From Veillonella infantium (lineage in GTDB: Bacteria; Bacillota; Negativicutes; Veillonellales; Veillonellaceae): 64,000 nt of DNA. A program made the position numbers and the translations under genes. Below the pieces are notes generated by a model, which was not told the origin of the DNA, ran no database searches, and was given only the letters and a program-made list of their open reading frames with translations. Positions 25,663 to 34,971 of the stretch are shown here, piece by piece (within the stretch, counting starts at the first letter, position 1; each line of letters opens with the position of its first letter). The stretch covers positions 1 through 64,000 of the forward strand of contig NZ_PPDD01000014.1 of assembly GCF_002959895.1 (NCBI RefSeq). Direction: 5' to 3'.

Positions 25663-25700
25663 CTATTTTCTTATATACCTATGAGAAAATAGGTATATAA
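25663..25700. promoter_or_regulatory. Two overlapping inverted repeats upstream of the dehydrogenase gene
   Basis: CTATTTTCT (25663-25671) pairs with AGAAAATAG (25684-25692), while TTATATACCTA (25671-25681) pairs with TAGGTATATAA (25690-25700). The two stems share bases and cannot form together. The site is 134 bases before the next gene and may be an operator or a leader switch. Confidence 0.5.
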
Positions 25701-25833
25701 TAGTTTATGTATTTTACAAGCAATATGTTTTAATATAACTTAACATTGTCGATTCATATAATGGCAATCGCTGGTTTAAGTGGAATTGTATTAGAAGATG
25801 TATATCTTTTAGTGCGAATCGTAGGAGGCCCTT

Positions 25834-26781
25834 ATGAAATTACGTAAAGTAGGTATTATTGGCACTGGACATGTAGGTTCTCATGTAGCATTTTCTCTTG
25901 CTCTACAAGGTGAAGTAGATGAACTATATATGATGGATATTGACGAGAAAAAAGCTAAAGCACAAGCAATGGATATAAATGATGCTGTAAGCTATATTCC
26001 TCATAAAGTAACAGCTACTGCAGGTCCTATTGAAGATTGTGGGGATTGTGATATTCTCGTATTTAGCGCTGGTCCTTTACCAAATTTATATCAAGATCGT
26101 TTAGAAAGTCTTGGTGATACAGTAGAGGTTTTAAAGGATGTTATTCCTCGAATTAAAAAGTCCGGCTTTGATGGTTTTATTATTTCTATTTCTAATCCTG
26201 CTGATGTTGTTGCTACTTATTTATGTAAACATTTAAATTGGAATCCAAAACGTATTATTTCCAGTGGTACAGCTTTAGATTCAGCGCGATTACAAAAAGA
26301 ATTGGCGCGCATTTTTAATATTAGTAACCGTACAATTACAGCCTATTGTTTAGGTGAACATGGCGGTAGTGCTATGGTGCCATGGTCTCATGTTTATGTA
26401 CAAGGAAAACCGTTAGTACAATTACAACAAGAATTGCCTCATAGATTCCCTACACTTGATCATACTCAAGTGCTAGATGATGTAAAAATTGGTGGTTACC
26501 ATGTATTGGCTGGTAAAGGCTCCACAGAATTTGGTATTGCTAGTGCAACAACAGAATTAATTCGTGCTGTATTCCATGACGAAAAGAAAGTGTTGCCATG
26601 TTCTTGTTATCTAGATGGTCAATATGGTGAAGAAGGAATCTTTGCATCGACTCCAGCAGTTATTGGCAAAGATGGTATCGAAGATGTATTTGAATTGAAG
26701 CTCGCTAAAGATGAATTAGCTTTGTTTAAAAAATCTTGCGCAGTTATTCGTGAATATGCTCATAAAGCAGAGTCATTGTAA
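25834..26781 (+). CDS. Lactate/malate dehydrogenase family protein (L-2-hydroxyacid dehydrogenase)
   Basis: A 315-residue NAD-dependent dehydrogenase. It has the Rossmann start VGIIGTGHVGSHVA, Asp as last residue of the second strand (MMDID), the GTALDSARL block with the catalytic Asp and the catalytic His in LGEHGGS. The usual Asp of GEHGDS is Gly here. The substrate loop after SAGPLPN lacks the plain lactate- or malate-type pattern, so substrate cannot be fixed; an L-2-hydroxyacid other than lactate is possible. TAGGAGG precedes the ATG. It stands alone. Confidence 0.85.
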   Translation: MKLRKVGIIGTGHVGSHVAFSLALQGEVDELYMMDIDEKKAKAQAMDINDAVSYIPHKVTATAGPIEDCGDCDILVFSAGPLPNLYQDRLESLGDTVEVLKDVIPRIKKSGFDGFIISISNPADVVATYLCKHLNWNPKRIISSGTALDSARLQKELARIFNISNRTITAYCLGEHGGSAMVPWSHVYVQGKPLVQLQQELPHRFPTLDHTQVLDDVKIGGYHVLAGKGSTEFGIASATTELIRAVFHDEKKVLPCSCYLDGQYGEEGIFASTPAVIGKDGIEDVFELKLAKDELALFKKSCAVIREYAHKAESL

Positions 26782-26838
26782 GGTGCTGCTATCTGTTATA
26801 TAAGTCTATTAATGATAAAAATAAATATCTATTTATAG

Positions 26839-26890
26839 AGAGAATATATATTTAAATGCAAACTAGAGAATATATATTTAAATGCAAACT
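26839..26890. repeat. Perfect 26-base tandem duplication
   Basis: The unit beginning AGAGAATATATATTTAAATG and ending CAAACT occurs twice head to tail (26839-26864 and 26865-26890) without mismatch. It lies in the gap before the divIC-like gene, about 90 bases upstream of its start. Confidence 0.95.
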
Positions 26891-26979
26891 ATAGATAATT
26901 TTATTTAGTCCCTAATAAGGTTCTGTGATATAATTAAAAAATGACAGTATACAGATGATGAATATTTTTGGGGGAGATT

Positions 26980-27312
26980 ATGACTCAAGACACTATGGAA
27001 GTACAACGTCCAAAAAAGCCGCGCAAACGGGTTAGACCTAATCGCAAAGCGCAGGATCAACGTATTATCCTCATGTGGATCAAGCGAATTGGTATAGGGA
27101 TTATGGTGCTGCTATTATTAGGGCAAGCCTATCGCTTGGTGGCTGTATATCAAGAAAAACAACATATTGAGCAACAATTGCAAGAATTAAAACAGCGAAA
27201 TGAAGAATTAGAACAGGAAAAGGCTAAGTTGCAAGATCCAAAGACCATTGAGGGGGTGGCTCGTGAGGAGCTCGGCCTTGTAAAACCTGGTGAAGTACCT
27301 TATGTAAAATAG
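26980..27312 (+). CDS. Septum formation initiator family protein (FtsB/DivIC-like)
   Basis: A 110-residue bitopic membrane protein expected in the divisome. A very basic cytoplasmic tail (about 1-32) leads to one membrane helix (about 33-50), then a coiled coil rich in Glu, Gln and Lys (about 55-85) and the family end VAREELGLVKPGEVPY. The ATG after GGGGGAG was preferred to an in-frame TTG four codons upstream. Placement before the S1 gene and tilS-hpt-ftsH matches divIC in other Firmicutes. Confidence 0.88.
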   Translation: MTQDTMEVQRPKKPRKRVRPNRKAQDQRIILMWIKRIGIGIMVLLLLGQAYRLVAVYQEKQHIEQQLQELKQRNEELEQEKAKLQDPKTIEGVAREELGLVKPGEVPYVK

Positions 27313-27381
27313 GTTTGACTGTAGTAATTTTGATTCGCATCAGTTTGTAGTTTGAGGTTTCCGCATTAATTAGGAGGTTGC

Positions 27382-27783
27382 ATGGCAATCGAAGTTGGTA
27401 ACATTATTGATGGTACCGTATCTGGTATTACAAAATTCGGCGTATTTGTTGATTTAGGAGAGAAGCAAACAGGTCTAGTTCATATTTCTGAAGTAGCTCA
27501 TGGGTATGTCGAAGATATTAATACCGTATTAAAGGTTGAAGATCCAGTAAAGGTTAAGGTTTTATCTATTGAAGGTAATAAAATTGGCCTTTCTATTCGT
27601 CAAACACAGCCTAAAGAGACAACAAGTGAAGAGCGACGTCCTCGTCGTGTTCAATCTAAACAAAGCACAGAGGCTTTTGAAGCAAAGATGAAATCATTCT
27701 TGCGCGATAGCAATGAACGCTTACACGATTTAAAACGCAATACAGAAGGTAAACGCGGAGGCCGAGGCGGTCGTCGAGATTAA
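27382..27783 (+). CDS. S1 RNA-binding domain protein (YabR-like)
   Basis: A 133-residue protein with one S1 domain at about residues 3-73 (GNIIDGTVSGITKFGVFVDL, then GLVHISEVA and KIGLSIRQ). The C-terminal half is highly basic and disordered, ending in Gly-Arg repeats that probably bind RNA. It follows the divIC-like gene as yabR follows divIC in Bacillus. AGGAGG precedes the ATG, and a terminator follows. Confidence 0.88.
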   Translation: MAIEVGNIIDGTVSGITKFGVFVDLGEKQTGLVHISEVAHGYVEDINTVLKVEDPVKVKVLSIEGNKIGLSIRQTQPKETTSEERRPRRVQSKQSTEAFEAKMKSFLRDSNERLHDLKRNTEGKRGGRGGRRD

Positions 27784-27787
27784 TAGT

Positions 27788-27814
27788 GAGAGATGGCATT
27801 GAGCCATCTCTTTA
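27788..27814 (+). terminator. Terminator after the S1 protein gene
   Basis: Stem AGAGATGGC/GCCATCTCT with a short loop lies 6 bases after the stop codon. The T-run is only TTTA-like, so efficiency is uncertain. Confidence 0.65.
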
Positions 27815-27877
27815 CTTATGTATAGGCCTTAACAGTATAATAGTGTTAGAGGCATACTAATTATGTAAGGAGCAATT

Positions 27878-28774
27878 ATGAAGTTAGCTATTATTGATAT
27901 TGGATCAAATTCAGTACGCTTATTATTGGCTACTTATGAAAATAATATATGGTACTATGAGCCGAAACAGTTGTGGACTACTCGTTTAGGCCAACGTAAT
28001 TCAGATGGTACATTGCGCACTGAATCGATGGAAGCATCCTATCAAGCTTTTACAGAAATAAAAAAACTAGCAGACCAATATGGGGTGGAATGCTGCTTTG
28101 GTTTTGCAACGAGCGCTGTTCGTGAAGCATATAATGGCCTTGAATTTATGGAGCACATTAGCGAACATTGTCCGATGGAATGGCGTATTCTCACGGGCGA
28201 TGAAGAGGCTATTTATGGCTTTAATGGTGCCTTAGGAGATCAGTTGAATGATGGTCGTCACTATACAACTATCGATATCGGTGGCGGTAGTACAGAGCTA
28301 GCATTAGGCAATAAGGACGGCGTTTACTGGAGCCGATCTTATCCTGTAGGGGCTGTACGCCTTCAATCTATGTCTGATGAAGGTCCTCAACGAGTATGGG
28401 AAGAAACTCGATTCCTTTGGGATCCCATGATGATTCAAGGTGAATTTGGTGAATTCATTGGTATCGGTGGTACGCTAACGACGCTAGCGGCCATTGATTT
28501 AGGCCTTGAAAACTATGATGGTACGAAGGTACAAGGTCATAAATTAAGTCGTGAAACAGTAGAGGGCATCATTCTAAACTTACGTTACATGAGTCGCGAT
28601 GAGCGATTACACGTAAAAGGTTTACCTGCAGGACGTGCCGATATCATCGTAGCTGGTGCAGAAATTTTGACGTCCTTTATGGATGCTTATGAGGTTCCTC
28701 ATGTATTTGTGAGCGACCAAGATGGTATGGAGGCGATGGCTCGTGAATGTGAAAGAACTTATTCGAACCATTAA
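27878..28774 (+). CDS. Ppx/GppA exopolyphosphatase family protein
   Basis: A 298-residue protein of the ASKHA fold. It starts IIDIGSNSVRLLL, carries the acidic loop GDEEAIYGFNGA, and the second phosphate loop TIDIGGGSTELAL. The short form lacks the C-terminal HD-like region of E. coli Ppx. It should hydrolyse polyphosphate or pppGpp. AAGGAG precedes the ATG. Its end overlaps the tilS start by about 30 bases. Confidence 0.9.
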   Translation: MKLAIIDIGSNSVRLLLATYENNIWYYEPKQLWTTRLGQRNSDGTLRTESMEASYQAFTEIKKLADQYGVECCFGFATSAVREAYNGLEFMEHISEHCPMEWRILTGDEEAIYGFNGALGDQLNDGRHYTTIDIGGGSTELALGNKDGVYWSRSYPVGAVRLQSMSDEGPQRVWEETRFLWDPMMIQGEFGEFIGIGGTLTTLAAIDLGLENYDGTKVQGHKLSRETVEGIILNLRYMSRDERLHVKGLPAGRADIIVAGAEILTSFMDAYEVPHVFVSDQDGMEAMARECERTYSNH

Positions 28775-29741
28775 TCACACCTTAAAATCACATAATCTAT
28801 TTCCTGAAAATAGTCGAATTCTAGTAGCTTGCTCTGGTGGCCCCGATTCAATGGCTCTATTGTATTTGTTACAAGATATTGCTACGCATCGTCATACAAC
28901 GTACAAAATAGGTGTAGCCATTGTGGATCACTGTATTCGCCCTGAAAGTAAGGAGGAGGTCTTGTGGCTCCAACATCAAGTGGAAGAATTAGGTCTGCCA
29001 TTTTATTCCGCTACCTTTGATGTACCGCGCCTAAGTAAGGAACATAAAAAATCTGAAGAAACTATAGGCCGCCAAGTACGTTATCAATGGTTAAATGAAA
29101 TTGCCCAGTCTGAGGGGTATGATTATATTTCAGTAGCTCACCACAAAGATGATCAAGCAGAATCGATTTTGGCACATATCATTAGGGGTTCTGGTCTAAA
29201 TGGTTTAACTGGCATGTCTGTAGTACAATCTGAATATGCTATTCCTGTAGTTAGACCGCTGTTAGACGTAACAAAAGAAGACTTACTAGCCTATATAGGG
29301 ACAAAACATATTTCGTATTGTGTAGATTCTACGAATGAGGATGTACGATACCAACGAAATAGGATTCGTCATCGCATTATACCTGAATTGGAAGCCGTTA
29401 ACCCTGCTGTGGTAGATGCCATAGTTCGACTAGGAAGTTCTGTAAATGAAGATGTAATGGTTATCTCTGATTTAACGTCTAGAACCTTTGATAAATTAGT
29501 ATCGATTGGTGATGACGAGGTGAGAATCTCTCGCCGTGCCTTGAGACAGGAGCCACTGGCAATACAGCGGAGATTATGGCAGCGTTTAGTAAGTACCATT
29601 GACTCTGATCTAACGCTTACATCAGCTCATCAAGAGCAATTACTGGACATTGTTAACACAGGGGAAAAGAAAACTTTCACTATAAAAAGTATAAAAGTAA
29701 TCGCTCAATGTGATACAATAAAGGTATATTGCAAACATTAA
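28743..29741 (+). CDS. tilS: tRNA(Ile)-lysidine synthetase
   Basis: About 332 residues; modifies C34 of the minor tRNA(Ile) to lysidine so that it reads AUA. The PP-loop SGGPDSMALLYLL binds ATP, followed by AHHKDDQAESILAHIIRGSGLNGLTGM. It is shorter than the E. coli and Bacillus enzymes, with a reduced C-terminal domain. The start is uncertain: GTG at 28743, 9 bases after GGAGG, is preferred over an upstream ATG at 28722 that precedes the ribosome site. tilS-hpt-ftsH order is conserved in Firmicutes. Confidence 0.92.
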   Translation: MNVKELIRTINHTLKSHNLFPENSRILVACSGGPDSMALLYLLQDIATHRHTTYKIGVAIVDHCIRPESKEEVLWLQHQVEELGLPFYSATFDVPRLSKEHKKSEETIGRQVRYQWLNEIAQSEGYDYISVAHHKDDQAESILAHIIRGSGLNGLTGMSVVQSEYAIPVVRPLLDVTKEDLLAYIGTKHISYCVDSTNEDVRYQRNRIRHRIIPELEAVNPAVVDAIVRLGSSVNEDVMVISDLTSRTFDKLVSIGDDEVRISRRALRQEPLAIQRRLWQRLVSTIDSDLTLTSAHQEQLLDIVNTGEKKTFTIKSIKVIAQCDTIKVYCKH

Positions 29742-29764
29742 TATGAATCGTGGAGGTCATATAG

Positions 29765-30310
29765 ATGCATCAAGACGCAAAAGAGATTTTATATACAGCA
29801 GAACAATTACAGGCTCGTGTAGCCGAGTTAGGTAAAGCAATTAGCGAAGACTATAAAAATGAATCTGTAGTGCTCGTAGGGGTGTTAAAGGGAGCCATCG
29901 TTTTCTTTACAGACTTAGCTCGCGCTATTGATGATAGCGTAGATGTAAGTTTTGATTTTATTTCTTGCTCTAGCTATGGTAGTGGCACAACTAGTACAGG
30001 GGTAGTTCGAATTCTAAAAGATTTGGATCGCTCTGTAGAGGGTAAGCATGTGCTTGTTGTGGAAGATATCGTAGATACAGGCACAACATTGCATTACTTA
30101 TTAGAAAATTTACATGCTCGTGGTGCTAAAAGCGTACGCCTCGCTGCATTATTGAATAAACCAGATCGCCGTAAGATGGACGTAGACGTTGACTATGTGG
30201 GCTTTATTATTCCTGATTATTTTGTTATCGGTTATGGTTTAGACTACGCAGAAAAATATCGTCACTTACCATATATCGGTATTTTAAAGGAAGAAATGTA
30301 TCAAAATTAA
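29765..30310 (+). CDS. hpt: Hypoxanthine phosphoribosyltransferase
   Basis: A 181-residue purine salvage enzyme. The PRPP-binding motif VVEDIVDTGTT is intact, with FDFISCSSYGSGT earlier and the C-terminal DYFVIGYGLDYAEKYRHLP. GTGGAGG precedes the ATG. It lies 23 bases after tilS in the same unit. Confidence 0.95.
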   Translation: MHQDAKEILYTAEQLQARVAELGKAISEDYKNESVVLVGVLKGAIVFFTDLARAIDDSVDVSFDFISCSSYGSGTTSTGVVRILKDLDRSVEGKHVLVVEDIVDTGTTLHYLLENLHARGAKSVRLAALLNKPDRRKMDVDVDYVGFIIPDYFVIGYGLDYAEKYRHLPYIGILKEEMYQN

Positions 30311-30328
30311 AAATATGATATAATATAT

Positions 30329-30355
30329 GAGTGCATCTCTTAATGAGATGTACTC
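30329..30355 (+). other. Hairpin in the hpt-ftsH gap
   Basis: GAGTGCATCTC pairs with GAGATGTACTC (one G-T wobble) around a TTAAT loop. TATAAT occurs just upstream at 30319-30324. Without a T-run it is more likely a 5' stabilising hairpin of ftsH mRNA or a weak terminator of hpt. Confidence 0.5.
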
Positions 30356-30398
30356 AATTCGTTTATACAAGTAAATTATTATTGAAAGGGGTAATCTT

Positions 30399-32327
30399 TT
30401 GGGTCGATTTACAAAAAATATCGTCCTTTACTTACTTATCATTGCCGCTTTCGTTATCGCCATTGACGCTTTCTCTGGTCAAAGTGCGAATAAATCTGAA
30501 CTAAGTTACACAGGATTTATTCAACAAGTACAACAGAAAAAGGTTGAGTCCGTAACGATTACCAATGATCATGGTATTAAAGGTAAACTAAAAAATGGAA
30601 CAGAGTTCAATTCTTATGCGCCAAGTGATGAAACATTAATTAAAACATTACAAGATAATGGCGTAGAAATTACAGCAGCTCCACCTGAGCAACCAGCTTG
30701 GTGGATGAGCCTGTTAGGTTCTGCTATTCCTATCATCATCTTGGTGGTGTTGTTCTTCTTTATCATGCAACAAACTCAAGGTGGCGGTGGCCGAGTGATG
30801 AACTTTGGTAAAAGCCGTGCTAAATTGATGGGTGAAGGTAACGTAAAGGTTAGCTTTAAAGATGTAGCAGGTGCTGAAGAAGCAAAACAAGAATTAGAAG
30901 AAGTAGTAGAATTCTTGAAGGATCCAGGTAAATTTACAACAATCGGTGCTAAAATTCCGAAAGGTGTATTATTAGCAGGACCTCCAGGTACAGGTAAAAC
31001 TTTGCTTGCTAAAGCCGTTGCTGGTGAAGCCGGGGTACCATTCTTTACGATTTCTGGTTCTGACTTCGTAGAAATGTTCGTAGGTGTTGGTGCTTCTCGT
31101 GTGCGTGATCTTTTCACACAAGCAAAAAAGAATGCGCCATGTATCATCTTTATCGATGAAATTGATGCGGTAGGTCGCCAACGTGGCGCTGGTCTTGGTG
31201 GTGGTCACGATGAACGTGAACAAACATTGAACCAATTGCTCGTTGAAATGGATGGTTTCGGTGCCAACGAAGGTATTATTACCATCGCTGCCACAAACCG
31301 CCCAGATATTCTTGACCCAGCGCTATTGCGTCCAGGTCGTTTTGACCGTCAAGTTATCGTAGGTCGTCCAGACTTACGCGGTCGTGAAGCAATCTTAAAA
31401 GTACATGCTCGTAACAAGCCATTAGCTGACGATGTAGACTTGAAAACAATTGCGAAGAAAACTCCAGGTTTTACTGGTGCTGACTTGAACAACTTGTTAA
31501 ACGAAGCCGCTTTATTGGCAGCTCGCCTTAACAAAAAAGTTATCACTATGGCTGAAGTGGAAGAAGCTAGTGAAAAGGTTAGCATGGGTCCTGAACGTCG
31601 CAGTCATATTGTGAGTGAGAAAGACCGTAAGTTAACAGCGTACCATGAATCTGGTCATGCCATCGTGGCACATTTGTTGCCTCATGCAGATCCTGTTCAT
31701 AAGGTAACAATCATTCCTCGTGGCGCAGCAGGTGGTTACACCATGATGCTTCCTACAGAGGAACAAAACTACAAAACAAAATCTCAATTATTAGCGGATA
31801 TTCGCGTAGCCCTTGGTGGTCGAATTGCAGAGGCTTTGATTTTAGATGAAATCAGCACAGGTGCTTCTGGGGACCTTCAAAGTGTAACGAATACAGCACG
31901 CGCTATGGTAACGCGTTGGGGCATGAGTGATGAGCTTGGTCCTATCGTATTTGGTGAACAACAAGAACAAGTATTCTTGGGTAAAAACCTTGGCCATGAA
32001 CGCAACTACAGTGAAGAAATTGCTGCAAAAATCGACTCTGAAATTCATCGTATTGTAGAAGAAGCGTACAAAGATGTAACAAAACTTCTCAGTGAAAATG
32101 AAAAATTCTTACATGATATGGCAAATGCTTTATTAGAGGAAGAAACCATCGATGCAAAAGCGGTAGATAATCTTTACAAATATGGTACAACGAAAGCCCC
32201 TGAAGTTGAGGAGCCTAAAGAAGCTCTAGAAGCGGCAGGTATTGTAGTACCAGAGGTGGTTGAAGCTAAAGAAAACACTGCTACAGTGGATGCTCCTAGT
32301 GAAACACCTTCTAATGAAATCAAATAA
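30399..32327 (+). CDS. ftsH: ATP-dependent zinc metalloprotease FtsH
   Basis: A 642-residue inner-membrane AAA+ protease for quality control. Two membrane segments (about 6-22 and 105-125) flank a periplasmic domain. The AAA module has Walker A GPPGTGKT at 194-201 and FIDEID, and the zinc site is HESGH at 416-420. The start is a TTG, supported by AAAGGGG eight bases upstream and the usual MGRFTKN-type N-terminus. The C-terminal tail is acidic and low-complexity. It ends at a bidirectional terminator. Confidence 0.97.
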   Translation: MGRFTKNIVLYLLIIAAFVIAIDAFSGQSANKSELSYTGFIQQVQQKKVESVTITNDHGIKGKLKNGTEFNSYAPSDETLIKTLQDNGVEITAAPPEQPAWWMSLLGSAIPIIILVVLFFFIMQQTQGGGGRVMNFGKSRAKLMGEGNVKVSFKDVAGAEEAKQELEEVVEFLKDPGKFTTIGAKIPKGVLLAGPPGTGKTLLAKAVAGEAGVPFFTISGSDFVEMFVGVGASRVRDLFTQAKKNAPCIIFIDEIDAVGRQRGAGLGGGHDEREQTLNQLLVEMDGFGANEGIITIAATNRPDILDPALLRPGRFDRQVIVGRPDLRGREAILKVHARNKPLADDVDLKTIAKKTPGFTGADLNNLLNEAALLAARLNKKVITMAEVEEASEKVSMGPERRSHIVSEKDRKLTAYHESGHAIVAHLLPHADPVHKVTIIPRGAAGGYTMMLPTEEQNYKTKSQLLADIRVALGGRIAEALILDEISTGASGDLQSVTNTARAMVTRWGMSDELGPIVFGEQQEQVFLGKNLGHERNYSEEIAAKIDSEIHRIVEEAYKDVTKLLSENEKFLHDMANALLEEETIDAKAVDNLYKYGTTKAPEVEEPKEALEAAGIVVPEVVEAKENTATVDAPSETPSNEIK

Positions 32328-32341
32328 TGAGATATCTAAAT

Positions 32342-32378
32342 AAAAGAGCTGGCCTCGTTGAGGGCCAGCTCTTTTTAT
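32342..32378. terminator. Bidirectional terminator after ftsH
   Basis: Stem AGAGCTGGCC/GGCCAGCTCT has an A-rich left flank and a TTTTTATAT right flank. It can serve ftsH and the convergent exporter gene that ends at 32473. Confidence 0.9.
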
Positions 32379-32472
32379 ATATGTTCTTTTGATTATAATT
32401 ACCTATTACTAGCTATAGTACTTAGTATTCTATCTATATTGTGAAGCTCGTAATGTAGTTGGTGAGGATTAG

Positions 32473-33816
32473 CTATTGGCCATCGTTAATGTGACGTGTT
32501 GCCAAGTACTGTTGAATTCTACGCTCTTTTCGGGCTTTTAAATATTTTTGAGCCAGTACATTTGGAATTGCTACACCAACCGCAATACTAACAATAGTGA
32601 GGATGCCTGTTACACCGTTTTGGACCATATGAAGTAAGCCAGACTCTGATAGTGCGTTGATATGAAGTATATCAAAGAGGAATCTGTAATATAAAATACC
32701 AGGCATTAAGGCTATAGCAGATGGGACGATGATAATTGTGCTAGATGTTCTCAGCCAAGTAGAAACTTTTACATAGATCACGCTCATTACAGCAGCGCCT
32801 ACAAAGGTAGCACCTGGTATGGAGAAGCCAAATTCAACAGCTAATAAATTGCGGATAAATACGCATAATACACCACCAATACCAATGGATACTAGTAACC
32901 GTACAGGAGCGTTAAATAGTACTGCAAAGGATGCGGCTGCTGTAAAAGCCCCTATAATTTGCTCAATGGATAATACATGAGGCTTAATATCTACAAAGCT
33001 AAAGGCCGGCATAGGGCTAAAGTATAATGCCATGGCCATGCCTAAGGTCATGCTACCAACGATAAGGATCGTTCTAATAGCTCTTGTAATTCCCGATAAA
33101 ATATGGTTGTTGATGGTATCGATAACGGAGTTTATAAGCGGTACACCAGGTATCATAAATAAGGTACAACAAACAAGAACGTAAACTAACGAATCTTGTT
33201 CAATATGTGAATAGAAACCATAGGCAGAAACCATGGCGGCAAAGCCGCCAATTGCAATGCCTACATATTCATTGCAACCAAAGCGTACCGATAAGGTACG
33301 ACCAAAATAACCGATTAGAGAACAAATAACAGTTACAATAAAAGCTATCATATCGCCACTATACAAAAAGGCAAGGCCTGCTGATCCGAGGGCACAAGCA
33401 ATACCCTTTATCCAATCAGGATATACTGGAATAGTGGAATCTAATTTTGAAATTAACTGTTCATAAGTTGTAAGTGAATAATGTCGTTCAAAGGCTCGCC
33501 AAGTTAGTTTAGATACGGCATTGATCATGGCCATATTGGGTACATGGACAGGTGTTTTTCTAAATACGGTAATAGATCGTTCTTTATGCAGTAAATTGAC
33601 CATAATCGTAGTATAGGAAATATGTATATTTAAATAATCATGAGGTATCCCCATGAAAGTGGCTGATTTTAACATCTCTTCAATAATTCGATTTGTATCT
33701 GCACCACATTCCATGAGTAGTTTGCCTATGTTTAATAGGACATCAAGTTTTCTATGAATATGGATAAAGGGATTCTCTAGAACCTCATTTTTTTCTTCTA
33801 ATGTAAATTGTCGCAT
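32473..33816 (-). CDS. Threonine/serine exporter (ThrE) family membrane protein
   Basis: A 447-residue protein in which both ThrE halves are fused: a soluble N-terminal part with the DUF1212 pattern (LLMECGADTNRIIEEM), then about ten membrane segments, the second group matching the DUF3815-type half. It probably exports threonine, serine or a related small molecule. The start was set at the ATG preceded by GGGAGA on the minus strand; an ATG nine codons upstream has no ribosome site. It is divergent from birA. Confidence 0.85.
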   Translation of the reverse strand: MRQFTLEEKNEVLENPFIHIHRKLDVLLNIGKLLMECGADTNRIIEEMLKSATFMGIPHDYLNIHISYTTIMVNLLHKERSITVFRKTPVHVPNMAMINAVSKLTWRAFERHYSLTTYEQLISKLDSTIPVYPDWIKGIACALGSAGLAFLYSGDMIAFIVTVICSLIGYFGRTLSVRFGCNEYVGIAIGGFAAMVSAYGFYSHIEQDSLVYVLVCCTLFMIPGVPLINSVIDTINNHILSGITRAIRTILIVGSMTLGMAMALYFSPMPAFSFVDIKPHVLSIEQIIGAFTAAASFAVLFNAPVRLLVSIGIGGVLCVFIRNLLAVEFGFSIPGATFVGAAVMSVIYVKVSTWLRTSSTIIIVPSAIALMPGILYYRFLFDILHINALSESGLLHMVQNGVTGILTIVSIAVGVAIPNVLAQKYLKARKERRIQQYLATRHINDGQ

Positions 33817-33874
33817 ATATCTCCCTAGATAATGATAGACCATACTATTGTTATCTTTTGCATAAGGTATAACT

Positions 33875-33896
33875 TAATACTACATGTATTATACCA
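33875..33896 (-). promoter_or_regulatory. Promoter and palindrome of the ThrE-type gene
   Basis: On the minus strand TGGTATAAT forms an extended -10 (hexamer 33888-33893). It overlaps an inverted repeat TAATAC-N5-GTATTA (33875-33891), nested in GGTATAA/TTATACC, which could bind a regulator. No good -35 is seen. Confidence 0.5.
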
Positions 33897-33916
33897 TTAA
33901 TTCTTTTAAATAACCC

Positions 33917-33945
33917 TTGCATTTTACAGGGTACACTTGTACAAT
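33917..33945 (+). promoter_or_regulatory. Promoter of birA
   Basis: TTGCAT (33917-33922) and TACAAT (33940-33945) are separated by 17 bases. The expected transcription start falls inside the palindrome at 33950-33969. Confidence 0.72.
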
Positions 33946-33949
33946 CGAA

Positions 33950-33969
33950 TTGTAAACCTAGGTTGACAA
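33950..33969 (+). promoter_or_regulatory. Palindrome with BirA-like half-sites at the birA transcription start
   Basis: TTGTAAACC and GGTTGACAA form an inverted repeat with one mismatch and a 2-base spacer. The half-sites resemble biotin operator half-sites (TTGTAAACC...GGTTTACAA), but known operators have a spacer of about 14-16 bases. Autoregulation by BirA is possible but unproven. Confidence 0.5.
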
Positions 33970-33987
33970 AGAAAGGGGCTCTAAACT

Positions 33988-34962
33988 ATGCGTGATGAAG
34001 TATTAGAATTCTTGAGACAAAACCAAGGTGGTTTCGTATCGGGACAGGATATGTCGGAAGCGTGTCATGTTTCGCGTACAGCTATTTGGAAGCATATCAA
34101 GGCATTACGTCAAAAAGGCTACAAAATAGAATCTTATACCAAGAGGGGGTATCGATTATTGGAGGAACCTGATTTGTTGAGTCCATTAGCAATGAAGCAA
34201 ATCTTAAAAACAGATGTATTTGGAAAACGGTATGTCTATATGGACACTACCGAATCTACTAACCTAGAAGCTCGTCGCTTAGCACAACAAGGTGCAGAAG
34301 AAGGTACTGTTGTTGTAACAGAGGAACAGGCTGCTGGCCGAGGTCGTTTATCGCGGGGCTGGTATTCTCCATTTGGGAAAGGTCTATGGTTTAGTCTCAT
34401 TTTGCGCCCTGACTTTGCACCTGTAGAAGCACCAAAATGTACATTGATGGCAGCCGTAGCCTTAACAAAAGCGTTCCATAAAATGGGACTCACCGATGCA
34501 GGCATTAAATGGCCTAATGATATTTTAGTGAATGGTCGTAAACTAGTTGGCATCTTGACCGAAATGTCTGGCTCTATGGAGGAAATTTCCTATATTGTTA
34601 TGGGCATAGGTGTCAATGTAAAGACTAAACAAGAAGAGCTCCCGGAAGAATTGAAGTTGATCGCTACATCCTTAACTATGGAAGGCATTGATATTGAACG
34701 GACGGAAGCTTTTAAAATTATATTAGAATCCCTAGAACATCAATATTATGAAGTCCTCGATAGTGGTTTTGAGGAAACTCTCAATGAATGGCGCCAATTA
34801 TCGGTAACACTTGGTGAGGAAATTGAAGTAAGAGCACCAGGAAATACCTATGAAGGGGTAGCTACAGATATTGATGAAGATGGTAACTTATTAGTAAGAA
34901 TTCCAGATGGGACAGTTAAACGTGTTATGGCAGGGGACGTATCAATTCGTCCGCGCAAATAG
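33988..34962 (+). CDS. birA: Biotin-[acetyl-CoA-carboxylase] ligase with HTH domain (BirA)
   Basis: A 324-residue bifunctional protein. The N-terminal winged helix (about 1-60, ACHVSRTAIWKHIKALRQKGY) indicates a repressor function. The ligase domain has GRGRLSRGWYSPFGKGLW, KWPNDI and GRKLVGILTEM, and a C-terminal SH3-like domain follows. It biotinylates carboxylases, important for Veillonella-type decarboxylase pumps. AAAGGGG precedes the ATG. coaX follows after 9 bases. Confidence 0.96.
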   Translation: MRDEVLEFLRQNQGGFVSGQDMSEACHVSRTAIWKHIKALRQKGYKIESYTKRGYRLLEEPDLLSPLAMKQILKTDVFGKRYVYMDTTESTNLEARRLAQQGAEEGTVVVTEEQAAGRGRLSRGWYSPFGKGLWFSLILRPDFAPVEAPKCTLMAAVALTKAFHKMGLTDAGIKWPNDILVNGRKLVGILTEMSGSMEEISYIVMGIGVNVKTKQEELPEELKLIATSLTMEGIDIERTEAFKIILESLEHQYYEVLDSGFEETLNEWRQLSVTLGEEIEVRAPGNTYEGVATDIDEDGNLLVRIPDGTVKRVMAGDVSIRPRK

Positions 34963-34971
34963 GAGGCATTC

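Noticed and set aside
26782..26979. CRISPR-like repeat array
   Set aside because: Only two directly adjoining 26-base copies without spacers; no cas genes nearby. It is a simple tandem duplication.
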